NCBI GenBank assembly: GCA_005281725.1
Contig: SSBO01000008.1
Coordinates: 5,318,011-5,382,010 of the forward strand
Origin: Wuchereria bancrofti
Lineage: Eukaryota > Nematoda > Chromadorea > Rhabditida > Onchocercidae
DNA length: 64,000 nucleotides
Direction of reading: 5' to 3'
How positions within the stretch are numbered: position 1 is the stretch's first letter; the number at the start of each line of letters is the position of its first letter. Of the stretch, positions 23,374 through 36,148 are shown one piece after another. A model generated the notes under the pieces. It ran no database searches and was not told the origin of the DNA. It saw only the letters and a list, made by a program, of their open reading frames with translations. The translations under genes were made by a program, and so were the position numbers.

Positions 23374-26300
23374 TTGTAAAAGCACCTATGCATCGTTTTT
23401 TTTTTCTTTTTCTTAATTGAAATGGTTTTGCCAAATTTTTAATTTTTTAATATCAATTTTATGAAAAGTTGAAGTTAAATCAATTTAATGATAATAAATT
23501 TTATAAATTTCATTGTCTGATAATTTTTACAAGTGAAATTAAAAATTTTTTCGCGTTTACTGCACTGTTAAATATCATTTATCTTTTAAAAGTTTTGTTG
23601 ATATTAAACTATGCAAAATTAATTGTTAATTCTTATGAAATAAAATTTTTCAAAAATGACGATTGTATTACAAAAAGTAAAGAAGTTGAAATGCAATGAC
23701 CATTATCATTTTTACTTTAATTAATTAGCTAATCTTCAACCTTTGGCCCACTTAACAATGCATTTGGTTAAATGAATTTAAATGTCATTTCATCTTGTTT
23801 CATTCTGCTTGATTGAAAATATACCAGTTCTTATCTTAAACATACAAATAATACCGGTTTATTCAGTTTTTCTTTTTTTTTTTGGGATGTTTTATGACAT
23901 CTAATTAATTAATTAATTAATCGCCTTGAAAGTTTTAAACATAAGCTGATTAATTTGACTTTTTACTTTCAATTTAAGTAATAACTGATAATAATGATCT
24001 AAAATATAATGATCAAAATCTTCAAATGTTTGTGTAATGATAAGGTTTAAAATTGATAAAACAAATTTTTTTTAGTTTCAAATATAATGAAAGGAATTCA
24101 AATAAATCTAATAAAAATTTATAAGTGAGAAGTAAAGAATCAGAAATAAGACGAAAGGAGAAAGAGAAAGAAGGAATCAATTAAATATCAATTATAATCG
24201 AAGTATAATTGTCTCTGTCTAAATTATATCAGTAATATTAATGGAAACATGCATACTCTATCACCAGCGCTATCACTATTATCATCACTGTTATTATTAT
24301 CAACATTTCTCGGGTAGTTAACAGAAAACTGGACATTGGATGACAATATACGATAATGTTGACGCCACAATTGATATAATTACGGAAATTAAATTATGAT
24401 AGCTCTAGGGCTTTATTTTAAACTTATAAAATTGGGATGTCAGACTTTGAGATATATCTATATCAAATAAGACAAATATGGGATGACAGTTTGGAAAAGT
24501 TTAATGAATGAAAAGATAGCACAAATTGGGAGGAAGAAGGTTAGATGAAAATTTTGTCGCCGCTGGTTCTCAAATATGTTCACAATTATCGCCTCAAGCT
24601 CTAATATATAAATGGTATAATTTTTGTTTCAATTGCCAGTTTTATATTCCAATCAGTAAACTTCCTCCATCCGCTTTTCGTTATCTTAGTATTTCAATTA
24701 GTTAAACTACCCAATTTCCATTATCACAATCACATAGTCGGGAAGCAAATTTAACGACTCCTTGTTAACTGATCAGTTAACCAATTGTTTAAGCGACAAA
24801 TTTGCATTTTATCAAGTGAGAAGAAACTAACAGGGAGAAAAAAAAAGAGAAAGACGAGTTTTTTCCGTAATGGTTAGTTAAAATTTTATTTTTTTTTCTT
24901 AAAAGACAACTTTAATTAAATAACAACGTTACAATTTTAGTTCAATGAGGAAAATGTTATAGCTACTATAGCTTTATATATAATATATGCCTAATATAGT
25001 TTTATAAAAAAATGCAATTAAAAAACTGGAAATTTTTTTGATAATTTTTATATAATTAAAGAGTTACAATATGGAATACTTTTAATGAACCGTGTAAGAA
25101 CTTTATGAAATCTACGCTAAATGTCATACAAATAAAATAACTTTTGTTATTTAGTGTCATTTATTGATCACTGTCTATTTTCCATTTTTCTTTCTGATAT
25201 ATCTATCTTAATGTAGATAAATTTTAAGTTACTAATTTAAAAAGAAAAAATGAAAATTTTGAAAATTAATGTTAAATGTAGTATAATGAAAAAAATAAAG
25301 CATCGTTCCGAAATGAATATTGAATTGTTTTAAAATGGAAATAAAACAATCATTTTAATTCAGTATTCCTATTCTTATTATAATCTAAATTATATCATTG
25401 TTTATTTACATTTATTATTATCTTATACGACAACAATAATTATCAATTAGTGAACTAGCAAGCAAAGATTGCAATCTGTTATTATTTCATTCTTTGATAA
25501 TACTTATGTTTGACTGAATAAGCTTAATTATTGGTGTAGTCCACCTGTAATCAATCCTACAAAATCTAATTATAAAAATTAGCAATTCAGAAAGAAGAGA
25601 GAAAAGAAGAAATAATCTTGTTATAATCTAAATTGTTAGAATTTTGCAGGATAGCAATTAAATAATTTTTAAACGAATGTTCAAACTGAATGCTAAATAA
25701 AAATATTTATATGTGGTATAATTATATTCAACAAAATATTACAAAATGTTTTGCTTTAATTCAAACTAATCTAATAAAATAAAAAATGTTTTCATAATTT
25801 GGCAGAAATTTTAATATAACATATAATGGCAAATAGATGAGTAACTAAAATAAAATTAAGATTTTAATCTTTGACCTAACCAAACTTATATGAAATCTAT
25901 GAAATCCTACTAATAATCAATAACGATTTAAAAAAAAGAAACTTCTATTGTAGTTCGTCTCAGTGAAAATTTCTTTTCGAAAATAATATATTGATTAAAT
26001 GAATAAGCAAAATATATTTAATTTTTATACTTCAATATAATTTGGTAGTTTTATATAATAAATGCTTGAATATCTTTATGTACGTCTCCTACACTTCGAT
26101 AAGTAATAAATTTCAGCAGGACCCTAATTTTGCCAAGTTTAATTATATATGAGTTTATTAATTTCAGGATTATTTGATAATCCCACCTAATAACGCTGTG
26201 GACCATTACGTATAATCCTAATTTTGTTAATCAACATACTCTAAGTATAAAGTAAAGTTCGATTTGCAATTAATAAGGAGTACAAAAAATGTATAATCAA

Positions 26301-27694
26301 TTAAAAAATAGTCTTAGGATATCAAATGTGTGCATAACTATTTAGCATACCAAATATAAATCACGTACGTAATACGTGCATGCCACATGCTACATATTGG
26401 CGTAAACCCATTGATAGATAAAAATGATAGTTTTGCATAAATATTCACACGACTATTTGTCTAACATTAATTATTCAAATAGCCATTAATAATTAAACCA
26501 TTCATTAATAATAAAATTTCATTTCAGAATTTTTTGAAGTTAATAACGATGAAATATTAATACAGTAAAACAATTTCATTACATTATTGCTAATTCAAAA
26601 AAGAAGAAAGAAAATATTGTTTCATATTGGGAGAGAGACATCATTCAAAAATAAGAACAAAAAAAGTTTAATTTTATTAAATTTACAAAAATTTCAAGTT
26701 TACAAAAACAAGTCTTGATGCCAGTGAAAATACAAAAGCTATCTATTGATATCAAATAGACTTCTCTCTGTGCCTCTTTCTCTTTCCGTCTTTCTAACAT
26801 TTTCTCCCAAAAAAATTAGCAATAAAAAAGCAAAACAATTTGTCAAAAACAAAAAAAGGTTTAAGTCTTGAATTTGAAAAATACCTGAAATGTTCAAATT
26901 CAGAATTTTACTATGATTTTTGATATAGCGACAGAAATATTTCCCATCAAATTTTCTAAAATTTTTCGGGGAAATTTTTAAATTTGATTATATTTCACGA
27001 TATTTTCATCATTATTTTAATATCAGTAAAAACACACTGAGATCTTTATAATACCGTAACTTTTACAGCACTAGGTATTTTGTAAGTTGCATAACAAATT
27101 TTTGTGATTTGTTTTTTGCTTATTTTAAAATTATCATCACCATCTCTTCAAAATACTCAAATTAAATGGCAGTAGAAAACACAGTTTTAAATATACAATA
27201 AATAGCAGTTATTTAGAAAAAAATTTAGTAAACTATCAGTTATGCCAAATTACTTATTATATAAACCTTGTAAGCTAGAATTGTAAATTATGCGTGAAAA
27301 TAGACAACAATATATTGCATGTTTTTTTTAAAAATTTATCTAAATATTTTTGACTTCTTTTTTATCTATAAATGGTATTAAAGTGATAAGCAGCAATTAA
27401 CGCAAGTGATATTTCGATAGCAATATTTCAAAATTACGATAAGGTACTACAATTGTTAACAATCGCTAATAAAATGATTAATTAATTGCCTAATAGATTA
27501 ATGAATGGGTGGTATTAATTAAACCATTAATGTAATTAGATTAATTAACATTTTTAGCATTAATATTAATTAAACCATTAGTGTAAATAATTATCCGTTA
27601 TTATAAATATGACAGTGATACAATATTGAGAGCATTAATTACACATTACACTTTCTTTTCTTTCTATGCCAGAAAAACTGAAAATGTTTTTTAG
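23374..27694. other. Intergenic region, probably holding the first exon of the next gene
   Basis: About 4.3 kb of AT-rich DNA without a supported gene. The Gly/Cys-rich gene at 27,695 needs an upstream start exon. One speculative candidate is ATG at 24871-24873 followed directly by a GTTAGT donor, with a TATATAAAT sequence near 24,604. If used, this would place a Met directly in front of the hydrophobic signal segment. No other structure stands out. Confidence 0.5.
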
Positions 27695-29722
27695 GAATTT
27701 GCATTAATACCAATCCTGCTAGCCTATCCAGTATCGGCATGTTTTGGTGGTCCTGGTTGTTGTCCGCCACAGCAACAAGGATGTACTGGACCTATTTGTA
27801 CTCCTGGTGGTTTTGGCGGTCTTGGTGGTCTTGACCTTGGTGGATCATGTTGCCTACCACAGCAACAAGGATGCGCTGGACCTATTTGTACTCCTGGTGG
27901 TCTTGGCGGTTTTGGTGGTCCTGGCGGTCTTGGTGGTTTTGGTGGTCCTGGCGGTTTTGGTGGTCTTGGTGGACCATGTTGCCCACCGCAACAACAGGGA
28001 TGCGCTGGACCTATTTGTACTCCTGGTGGTCTTGGCGGTTTTGGTGGTCCTGGCGGTTTTGGTGGTCCTGGCGGTTTTGGTGGTCTTGGTGGACCATGTT
28101 GTCCACCGCAACAACAAGGATGCGCTGGACCTATTTGTACTCCAGTTCCAACGGTTGGTGGTGGCAGAGGAGGGTAAGTTAATTTTAATCATTTGTTTTG
28201 ACAAAAGAATGAAACAAAAAAGTACGGCAATAAAAGTTGGAAAGCAAAGAAATTAAAACTTTTATTTATTCGTCTGAAGATTAAATTATTCAGTAAATTA
28301 GGACCACAAAGAGACAAAAAAAAAAAAAAATAGTCTAGTGCTTCTAGGATACTGAATAAAATCTGAACTAAAATTAATTGATTAGTTTTGAAATAAAAGA
28401 ATCATGCGTATAATTTTACCTAATTGAAAATTTGAAATACATAAATACAAACATGGATATGAGATAATTTTAATTAATTATTTAAAACACTCATTGGCAA
28501 TGCATTTCAATAAATTCTGTTTATTATTAATTCAGAACTTTTTAGGTATGTAGCACCACCACCGTTTCCAGGTGGTTTTGGTGGATTACCAGGTAGTGTG
28601 GATTACAAAGCAGGAAGCTACGTAGCACCAATACCACAGGCAGCACCACCAATACCGCAAGCATTTTATAATGCACCACAAGCAGCACCACCAATACCAC
28701 AATCATTTTATAATCCACCACAAGCAGCACCACAAATATCTCAATCATCTTATAGTGCACCACAAGCAGCACTACCAATATCACAATCATTTTATAATCC
28801 ACCACAAGCAGCACCACAAATATCGCAATCATCTTATAATGCACCACAGGCGGCACCATCACTACCATCATCGTCATTTTATAATGCACCTCAGGCACCA
28901 CCACAACAATCACAGCCCTACAGCGAAGCTCGTGGATTGGCTGCTTCTCAGGTACAATACAAAGATTCTACACTTGGTGGTGCATCACAATCACTCCTAC
29001 TGCCATCGGAAAATCCACCGGTACCAGGACGATTTGCAGAAGGTGTTGAGCAAGCAACACTCCTTGATGGTAAATCATTATTTTTTGAATTTTTCACTTT
29101 AAATGATCATTATATTATAATGAGGAATGGAAAAATTTTACTTTCTGGTATTGAATGTGTTAAAGTATCAATATTTTGCAAACTTTGAAAGTATCGAAGT
29201 GTCAATATATGTAAAAAATATATAAATAGATAAAACAGAATTAAGTAGGTTAATTTATCAACATGTCTGAATTGTTCGCTGTAACAAAGTGACAATAAAT
29301 CTGTTAATTACTGAAATTTCATTATTATTATTATTATTACAATAAATTTAAGAAACAGAAAAGAAAGAAAGTCAACTAATAAATTATTGTCCTTAATTAT
29401 TATACAAATTTTTTAACTCAATTTTTTTAACTTCTAACTTTTTAACTATTCATATCTTTTATATCAAAATTTACTGATTAAATAGATTCAATTCTTCATA
29501 ACATAAATATAAATTTTCAATATGCAAATTATTCATTAGCACTTCTATTAGCAAATTTTAGGCGGTACAATTGATCTTGCATCAGCATCAGCATCCATTG
29601 GTCAAACAGAAGCGGTTCAAAGTGAAAATGCTCAAGAAGTAGCGCAACAGTCATTATCAACAGTTCAACCACATGCAGTTCCAGTCCGTCCACAAAGTCT
29701 CAAGCGATATTCGCGATATTAA
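27695..29722 (+). CDS. Repetitive secreted Gly/Cys-rich and Pro/Gln/Ala-rich protein, 5' end not found
   Basis: Three phased exons (27695-28173, 28546-29069, 29562-29722) encode about 387 residues; the initiating Met must lie in an unseen upstream exon because the frame is open from the acceptor with a stop just before it. The visible part starts with a hydrophobic signal-like segment (ALIPILLAYPVSA). Part one has four copies of CCxPQQQGCxGPICTP separated by runs rich in GGLGGFGGPGG. Part two has alternating units such as FYNPPQAAPQISQSSY and FYNAPQAAPPIPQS. The C-terminus is Gln/Ser/Ala-rich and ends SLKRYSRY. A polyadenylation-type AATAAA lies at 29930. I recognise no named domain. The composition suggests an extracellular, structural role, such as a cuticle, eggshell or sheath component, but that is inference. 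The large ORFs in the other frames over the repeats are shadows. Confidence 0.75.
27745..28150 (+). repeat. Tandem coding repeat, four Cys-Gln modules separated by Gly-rich spacers
   Basis: A unit encoding CCPPQQQGCAGPICTPGG followed by a variable Gly/Leu/Phe/Pro spacer is repeated four times, with the Cys module nearly unchanged and the spacers of differing length. This is typical of unequal crossing-over within a coding repeat. Each module carries four Cys (CC, then GC and IC). Confidence 0.85.
28627..28915 (+). repeat. Tandem coding repeat of Ala/Pro/Gln-Tyr units
   Basis: About nine imperfect units of 10-14 codons alternate IPQS/ISQS, FYN or SY, and PPQAAP or APQAAP. Long open frames occur on both strands here purely because of the repeat composition. 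Confidence 0.85.
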
Positions 29723-29929
29723 TTAAAAGACCTACGAAATTATTTTATTCAAAATTTGATGGTAGTGTAAATTTTTCATTTTTATAAAGTTATATTGTTG
29801 AAAACGAATAGAAATTTTTTCTTTTTCTTCCTGTTTTTCTTTTAAGACCATTAACTATGCTATTTTCCAGTTTATCTATACCAATTATGTATCATGATTA
29901 CATCTTTTCCGAGATGTCAGCATTTCAAA

Positions 29930-29935
29930 AATAAA
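29930..29935 (+). terminator. Candidate polyadenylation signal (AATAAA)
   Basis: An AATAAA lies 208 bases after the stop of the Gly/Cys-rich secreted protein gene. It is canonical, but the assignment rests on position only. Confidence 0.4.
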
Positions 29936-31657
29936 GAATGGGAAAAAATTTTACAGGAAAAAAATTAGAAAATTTATCAAATAAAATTATAAAAATCTTT
30001 TGAAACTTTAAAACTTGCCAAAGTTTCTAATTTTTTTAAATTACTTTTTTTTTAATTTTCCATAATTCAAAAAAATCTTTTTATAATCTACGTTGGATTA
30101 TGTCTCTCGGTCTATTTTACTCTTCCAATTTCATTGTAACAGTTGTTTTTTAACGTTTCCTCATGCGCCATATCCTCACAATATTATTACAAGAAGATGG
30201 TATTAAGCAAAAAGGTATTAAATTCATTTTTGAACAACGCAAATTGTAAAATTATCATCTAAATATCATTCGATATGTCACATTCTTTTTTATGCTAAAG
30301 AAAGTAAAAAAAAGTCAATTTATATATTCATATTTTATTTTGTTTGTAACCACTAAAATAACTAAATATTGTGCAACTAAATATCATCAAAAACGTCTGA
30401 ACTGTAAATGTTCGATATTTGATGAGAAGTTGCAACTTGCAATTTGAAATTAATTGATTGATGATGCATAAAATTATCTATATCAATGTTACAACTATTT
30501 GAATTACAGTTAAGTGAACTGCAAACTGTAATAGAAATCAATTAATTATTAGTTCCACTACATTAATTAATCCATAAACTGCTTCGCACATGAGCCAAAA
30601 TATAATGTTTGTTGAAACATTTTCGAAAATTTTTAATATTTCAGAGTTATTACAAAAATCATGGTCATATTTAGGATTTATGAACGACTAAATGTATTAG
30701 AACATCCCTAATCAGATGCATAGTAAACATAAGAAAGCTAATCTTCAATAATTGTCGAAATGAATTCATACAACTTAATTGATTTATACAAACCTTGAAC
30801 CATATCACGGAAAATTATTTGAACCAAAATAGAAGTATTTTTGAAAATTTTAATTTTTGAAGTATTTTTGAAAAGTTCAATATATAATTGTATAAAAAAA
30901 TTTTAAGCTTCAAATATTTATTACGTTCCCATTATCATTAGTTAATAACAATGCTGAAAAAATGAAAATTCCTGGAACATTGTTTCATGCTGGAAAATGA
31001 GAAAACGAGTAGGAAAACCGGTATTTTATAGGGTGGAACAATATTGAAAAAGAAATCCGGTTCAATCCATTAAATAAACATGCTCACAAATAACTTAAAG
31101 CATATGTATGATTTCTATGTGATATTTAATTAAAAATGAATAAGTAACCTGTTGGAATGTGACGAATAATTGATAAGTCTGATTGTTTGCTTCTCATTGT
31201 TCCACTTTATGATCGGTGTTGATTAATGATTAATGCAAGTTCGTGCTTTGATATGGCGAAAATGTGAAATGATTTAAATGAGATGAATATGATTAGAAGG
31301 GATTAACAAATGCATTTGAAATTTTGACCTATTAAATAATTAAAGATGCTTTACGTAATTACACTCTCATAATATTACAATTTTTACGCCTAAAACTTAG
31401 TAAAATTTTATCATGTGTCATATAATGATAATAATAGGTTTGGGAAATTCTATCTAATTTTAACACTCTTTTGAGAGATTTTTAAATAGTGGCATAAATT
31501 TTAAAATTCGATCAAATACTATTCTTAAATGTGATCGAAGATTTTTGCAACATTTTCAACAACACATTTAATCAATTTTTTTTTTTTTAATTGTTTCATT
31601 GCTTAACAATTTTAAATGAATTCTGTTTTGTAACGGATACTTTAATGATCCAAAACT

Positions 31658-31732
31658 CATATCGATAGCGCTAACATTTCCTTCATAAACTAACTTTTAA
31701 TCAGTTTGCCTGATGACAGATTGACGAGATCT
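31658..31732 (+). repeat. Diverged direct repeat, copy 1
   Basis: It shares with 32,185-32,270 the order ATA-G-C-G-C, then CAACATTTCCTTCATA or a close variant, an ACTAAC/ACCAAC element, TTTTAATCA, and TGACGACA or TGATGACA. The two copies lie about 530 bases apart in the same orientation. The origin is unknown; it could be a remnant of a dispersed repeat family. Confidence 0.5.
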
Positions 31733-32184
31733 GTAAAAAATGTCATAATAACTTTACTAAAAGATATGAGAAAATCAATATATTCAAATTTTTAATTGCC
31801 TTTGTTCTTGTGATAATTCGCTTTATCATTTATCAGAAAATGAGAAGGATGAAGTTCGAGGCGTAGGATGAGTTGAAGATCATATGTATAAACCCATAAT
31901 ATGTAATGAAGAAAGAGAACCGGTTTAAATCCGGTTTTTTTTTAGAAAACCGCATTGATACTATCAAAACTATTCCATCTAATTAGTCGCCGTTATATCT
32001 TATTGATGAATTGCAAAAGAATGTTAAACATTCAAATTTATCGTCATTTATTGATAAGATGATTAAAAAGTTCATGCCACATCTTTTAAATTCTAACTCC
32101 ACAAGTATGTAAGACTTCTTTATAATACTTGGACGAATGCTTCAACGATTCGAATTTCGTTTTTGATAATTCTCACAATTTTCA

Positions 32185-32270
32185 TACTAATAGCGCCAAC
32201 ATTTCCTTCATATACCAACTTGTCATAAATATTTTAATCACTCTGTCTGACGACAAGTCGATGAAATTTG
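32185..32270 (+). repeat. Diverged direct repeat, copy 2
   Basis: The partner of 31,658-31,732, with an extra dozen or so bases (TGTCATAAATA) between the ACCAAC and TTTTAATCA elements. Confidence 0.5.
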
Positions 32271-33970
32271 CAAAAATTAACACAATAAAATAATCATGAA
32301 ATTACCATTACTACTTATTTCTTCGCCAGAGGAAATTATGCTATTTCAATTACAAATTTTAGAAGAGAGAAAAGAAAAAAGAACTTCCAAGTAAAAAATT
32401 TTTGAAGGGGAGGAAAAAAAACTCTCAACATTACATCCAATTCCTTTAAATTTCATTGAGCTTTATTTTTGAAAAGAATTTCAATAAATCAAAATAAAAC
32501 GAATTAAACTACTTTTTTCCCGCCTGTCTGTTTAACCGACTACCGAGGTTTTTCATTTGTTTAATCGTTTCAAATGATATTTTCAATCAAAAAAAAAAAC
32601 TATGAAGTGCTATTACTGACTTCATCTTTCCAATTTATTCAAACTTATACAAATTGATGTTATTGAAACCTAAATTTTATTAATTTTCGAAGAAAAAGAA
32701 AGTTGGAATATATGAGGTAACAATACACATGGATAAAGAAATGAGATAAAAATAAGATATAACAGGACAGAAGAATTAGAAGAATAAGAGGAGGAGAAGA
32801 GAGAATAAGATAAGGATAAGCTAAAGAATTGAACAAAAAATATGAGGTATGATAAGTTGTGATAAGATTTGGTAGAAAAGAATTTTTCACAGAAAAATGC
32901 TTATGATAGCTTTAACCTATCATTTTAATTTTCTCGAAGTCAAAATGCTAGAAAGATTACATTGCATTTATTTCTTTTCCTTTTTTTAATGATGAAATTT
33001 TTTGCATCGACAAAAAAATTGCTCTCAATCACTGCTATAATGACTAGCCGTTCATATTTCATCGTTCTCTCACTCTCTTACAGCATCATTTCCTTTTGAT
33101 CATTACTTCCTTTCAATCTTTGTGTTTTCGTTCTTTTTCTTGTTTTCTGTTTTTTTTTTCTAAAATTTTCAATCATTAAAAGTATATAAAGTAGTAATCA
33201 TAACACATATTAATCACTTAAACCAAAGAACATAATATTTCCAAACATGTCATCCCCATATGGTCTCTTCATCTTCACTCCCTGACTCATCTGTTATTCT
33301 CAAACCAAATAATATTTCGTCTTACCCTCAATTTTAATTAAATATATATGTTTTAATCGAAAATTCCTTGTCCCATCTAATTTCTTTAACCCATATATAT
33401 ATTTTACTTCAAGCAATCTTCCCCGTACTCTCTTTGAAAACATTATATTTCTCACTGTAAGAGTAGTGATTGCAATGTTTATCCGTCAACGATTTGCAAA
33501 AATTGGATTGATTGTATTATTTTCGGTTTTGTTAATGAATTTTTCAGTTTAAATAGTTGAATTTGACCGTATAATTTTCTGTAATTGAATTATATGCAAT
33601 AAAGATAACGAACTGAGTAATTTTTCTAGCTTCTTAGCAGCCTAATTTGAGTTGTCAAATAATTCTTGTGAATTCTCAATCTTTTTAATTGTAACTATAA
33701 TTTAATATTTGAAAGATTTTGATTGTCTGATTTTAATGAGTATTCCTGATTATCTCATCATTTATCATCAACATATGGAATATTTCCTGGAAGACACTTC
33801 CAAGTGCTAACTATCTAATTGTTTGCTGGCGTTTAGATCTTTCAGAAAATACATTTTGGTTTACTTTTGTAGATTTGTGACATCTCCTAATTTCGGATAG
33901 AATAAGAGAGAATGACATTAATGTGAATAATTAACAGGTTTCTGTGATATTATTACAAGTTAACACATCT

Positions 33971-33981
33971 TCTTGCTTCAG
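33971..33981 (+). promoter_or_regulatory. Candidate spliced-leader acceptor for NDUFS3
   Basis: TCTTGCTTCAG ends 14 bases before the start codon of the NDUFS3 gene, and no upstream coding exon is needed. This fits trans-splicing of a leader. Confidence 0.5.
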
Positions 33982-33995
33982 GTCAAAATTTTCAA

Positions 33996-35875
33996 ATGTT
34001 GAATCGCCAAGTGCAAGCTTGGCGCACATTATGTAGGTTTACGGGAATTCTTAGTAAGAATACGGGAAGCTGTACGGCAAATGTTTCTGATAAGGCGGAA
34101 AAAAACAAAAAGAAAGGTATGCAAATTTCGATTTCCCCGTTTTTTTGTCGAAGATTAAATTTGAAATTTAAACTATAATTTAGGTCAATTTGCACCGTTC
34201 CCCAATAAAATTCGATGTAAATCGAAGTACTACTAAACATTATGTTTTTCTTTTTTCGAAATTTTTTAATGAGTATTTTAAGAATTTGCGTAGTTATGTT
34301 CAGCAACGATCTGGAAAATTGATGATATGAAACGCGAAAAATTAGCTAAATTCGGTCGATATTGTGCGGAATGTTTACCAAAATTTGTACAGAAAGTACA
34401 GGTATTTTCTTTCTGATTATCAAATAGTAATGTCGTCTTTTGTAATGTCACTCTACCAAATAGTAATGTTGTCGTTTAAGTGTTTCTAATTTCTAGGTCA
34501 CGTATTCAGCTTTTATTTGCTTAGCTAATATTGTGAATACGCTTCAGAAATCTGATATTTCTGAAGTTTCCATACATTAACACTTTCATCGAATATCAGA
34601 AAATAAAACTTTTCAATTCCTCACTTTAATATAGCGATCATTTAGAGACTTATTACACTAGATGTTAGAATAGTTTAATGCAGTCTGAAAGTTTGAAGTT
34701 TCATCGAGTGGATAAATTGCTAATTAATTTCATCCTTGCATTCTTCCAACAATTCTGAAATAGCTTGCTATTTCGCAGTTTGCCGCTGGAGATGAATTAG
34801 AGTTGTTGATTCATCCAAGTGGAGTGCTACCCGTGATGGCATTTTTGAAAGGAAATCATGCAGCGCAATTTACTAATATCGTATTTATTACTGGAATGGA
34901 CGTCCCTTCACGAAAATTTCGTTTTGAGGTTTTATTAGTTTTACTTATTTATGCAAAATTGAAAGCAATTTCCATACATAATTTGTTCTTGAACATTTTA
35001 ATAGTAAATGACTTAAGGGAATTTATTATTACGTTGGCAAATTTTTTCTTTATTTAATAACTTGACTTCCCGTATCAGACCAGGTTAGACAGTATTTTAT
35101 TGCACAATAACAACTGGCAATATGTAATTATGCAAAATGGTAGAAGTGTCAGCTCGTAACATCGCAATAGTGTTATGCTGAAATCTCATACATGCACAAT
35201 GCAGTAAGGAATATTTAGAACTGTTTTTGTCAGGACTGTTCTCTTCAGTTGTATTTTTTTTTAGGTCATTTATGCTTTTCTTTCGATACGTTTCAATGCA
35301 CGCATTCGTGTCCGCACATACACTGATGAAATTGCACCGTTGGAGTCAATAACACCGATTTTTAAAGGAGCGAACTGGTAAGTTGAATTTTGAATTCAAA
35401 GTTTCTTTAAAACATGAACTTCCAACTTTTTTAACTCTTGTTACAGGTATGAAAGGGAAGTTTACGACATGTACGGTGTTTGGTTCAATAATCATCCAGA
35501 TTTACGACGTATCCTTACCGACTACGGTTTTGAAGGTCATCCGTTCAGGAAAGATTTTCCTTTGTCTGGTTATGTTGAGGTATGTTTTCTAAATTTTTGA
35601 ATACACAATAGTTATAAAACTTGCAGTGAAATGGACGTATGTTTTCTTCCAACATTATGTCATATATTGTTGAATTTGGTTTTCAGCTGAGATATGATTC
35701 GGAGCTCGGTCGATGCGTATATGAACCAACTGAACTGGCACAAGAATTCCGTAAATTTGACCTAAAAACTCCATGGGAATTGATGCCTAACTTCCGTAAC
35801 GAATCTATGATGTCACGTTATGAACAAGTCAGTTTAGAGGAACCTAAAGAAGAAACCGGAAAGGATAAGAAATAA
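33996..35875 (+). CDS. nuo-2: NADH:ubiquinone oxidoreductase 30-kDa Fe-S protein 3 (complex I)
   Basis: Six phased exons (33996-34116, 34304-34401, 34779-34928, 35265-35377, 35447-35579, 35687-35875) encode 267 residues. This is the NDUFS3/NuoC subunit of the peripheral arm of mitochondrial complex I, close to the quinone site; the name nuo-2 follows the Caenorhabditis orthologue. The first 40 or so residues are rich in Arg, Lys, Ser and Thr and poor in acidic residues, as expected for a mitochondrial targeting peptide. Diagnostic stretches include [29 protein letters not shown], the family signature [20 protein letters not shown] and [20 protein letters not shown], followed by [20 protein letters not shown]. 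The length fits the family. Its 3' end faces that of the MEAK7-like gene, with only 273 bases between the two stop codons. Confidence 0.97.
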
Positions 35876-36148
35876 TTTATTTAAATTTAATGTAAACAAT
35901 GTATATAACAAATTTACTAGAAAAATCTATCAATTTGCCAAGCGAGAGCTGGAAATATCTGAACTGATCCAGTCCCCTTAGAGACAGGTAGGATAGATAA
36001 GAGAGAAGGAAGTAGATGATTTCGATCAAGTGCACAACAGCAAAGATATCATTTGAGGTAGAACAGAAAGTTAAAATTTTGCATTTTCTCGTGATATTAG
36101 AAAAGAAAGCACTTTCCGTCAGTTTTATCACGTTCGGTGCATATTTTT

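Larger units (their letters stand above)
29723..33995. other. Intergenic region, AT-rich
   Basis: No supported gene. It contains one pair of diverged direct repeats (31,658-31,732 and 32,185-32,270). Frames such as the 76-codon minus frame at 32660-32890 have no recognisable features. Confidence 0.6.

Noticed and set aside
27744..28256. 170-codon Val/Leu-rich and other large frames over the Gly-rich repeats
   Set aside because: They are out-of-frame or antisense readings of the tandem coding repeat. The true frame is fixed by the signal segment, the Cys modules and agreement with the next exons.
28542..29102. His-rich plus frame and Val-rich minus frame over the second repeat block
   Set aside because: They are shadows of the PQAAP repeat. 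The frame beginning VAPPPFPGG continues in phase from the previous exon and into the next.
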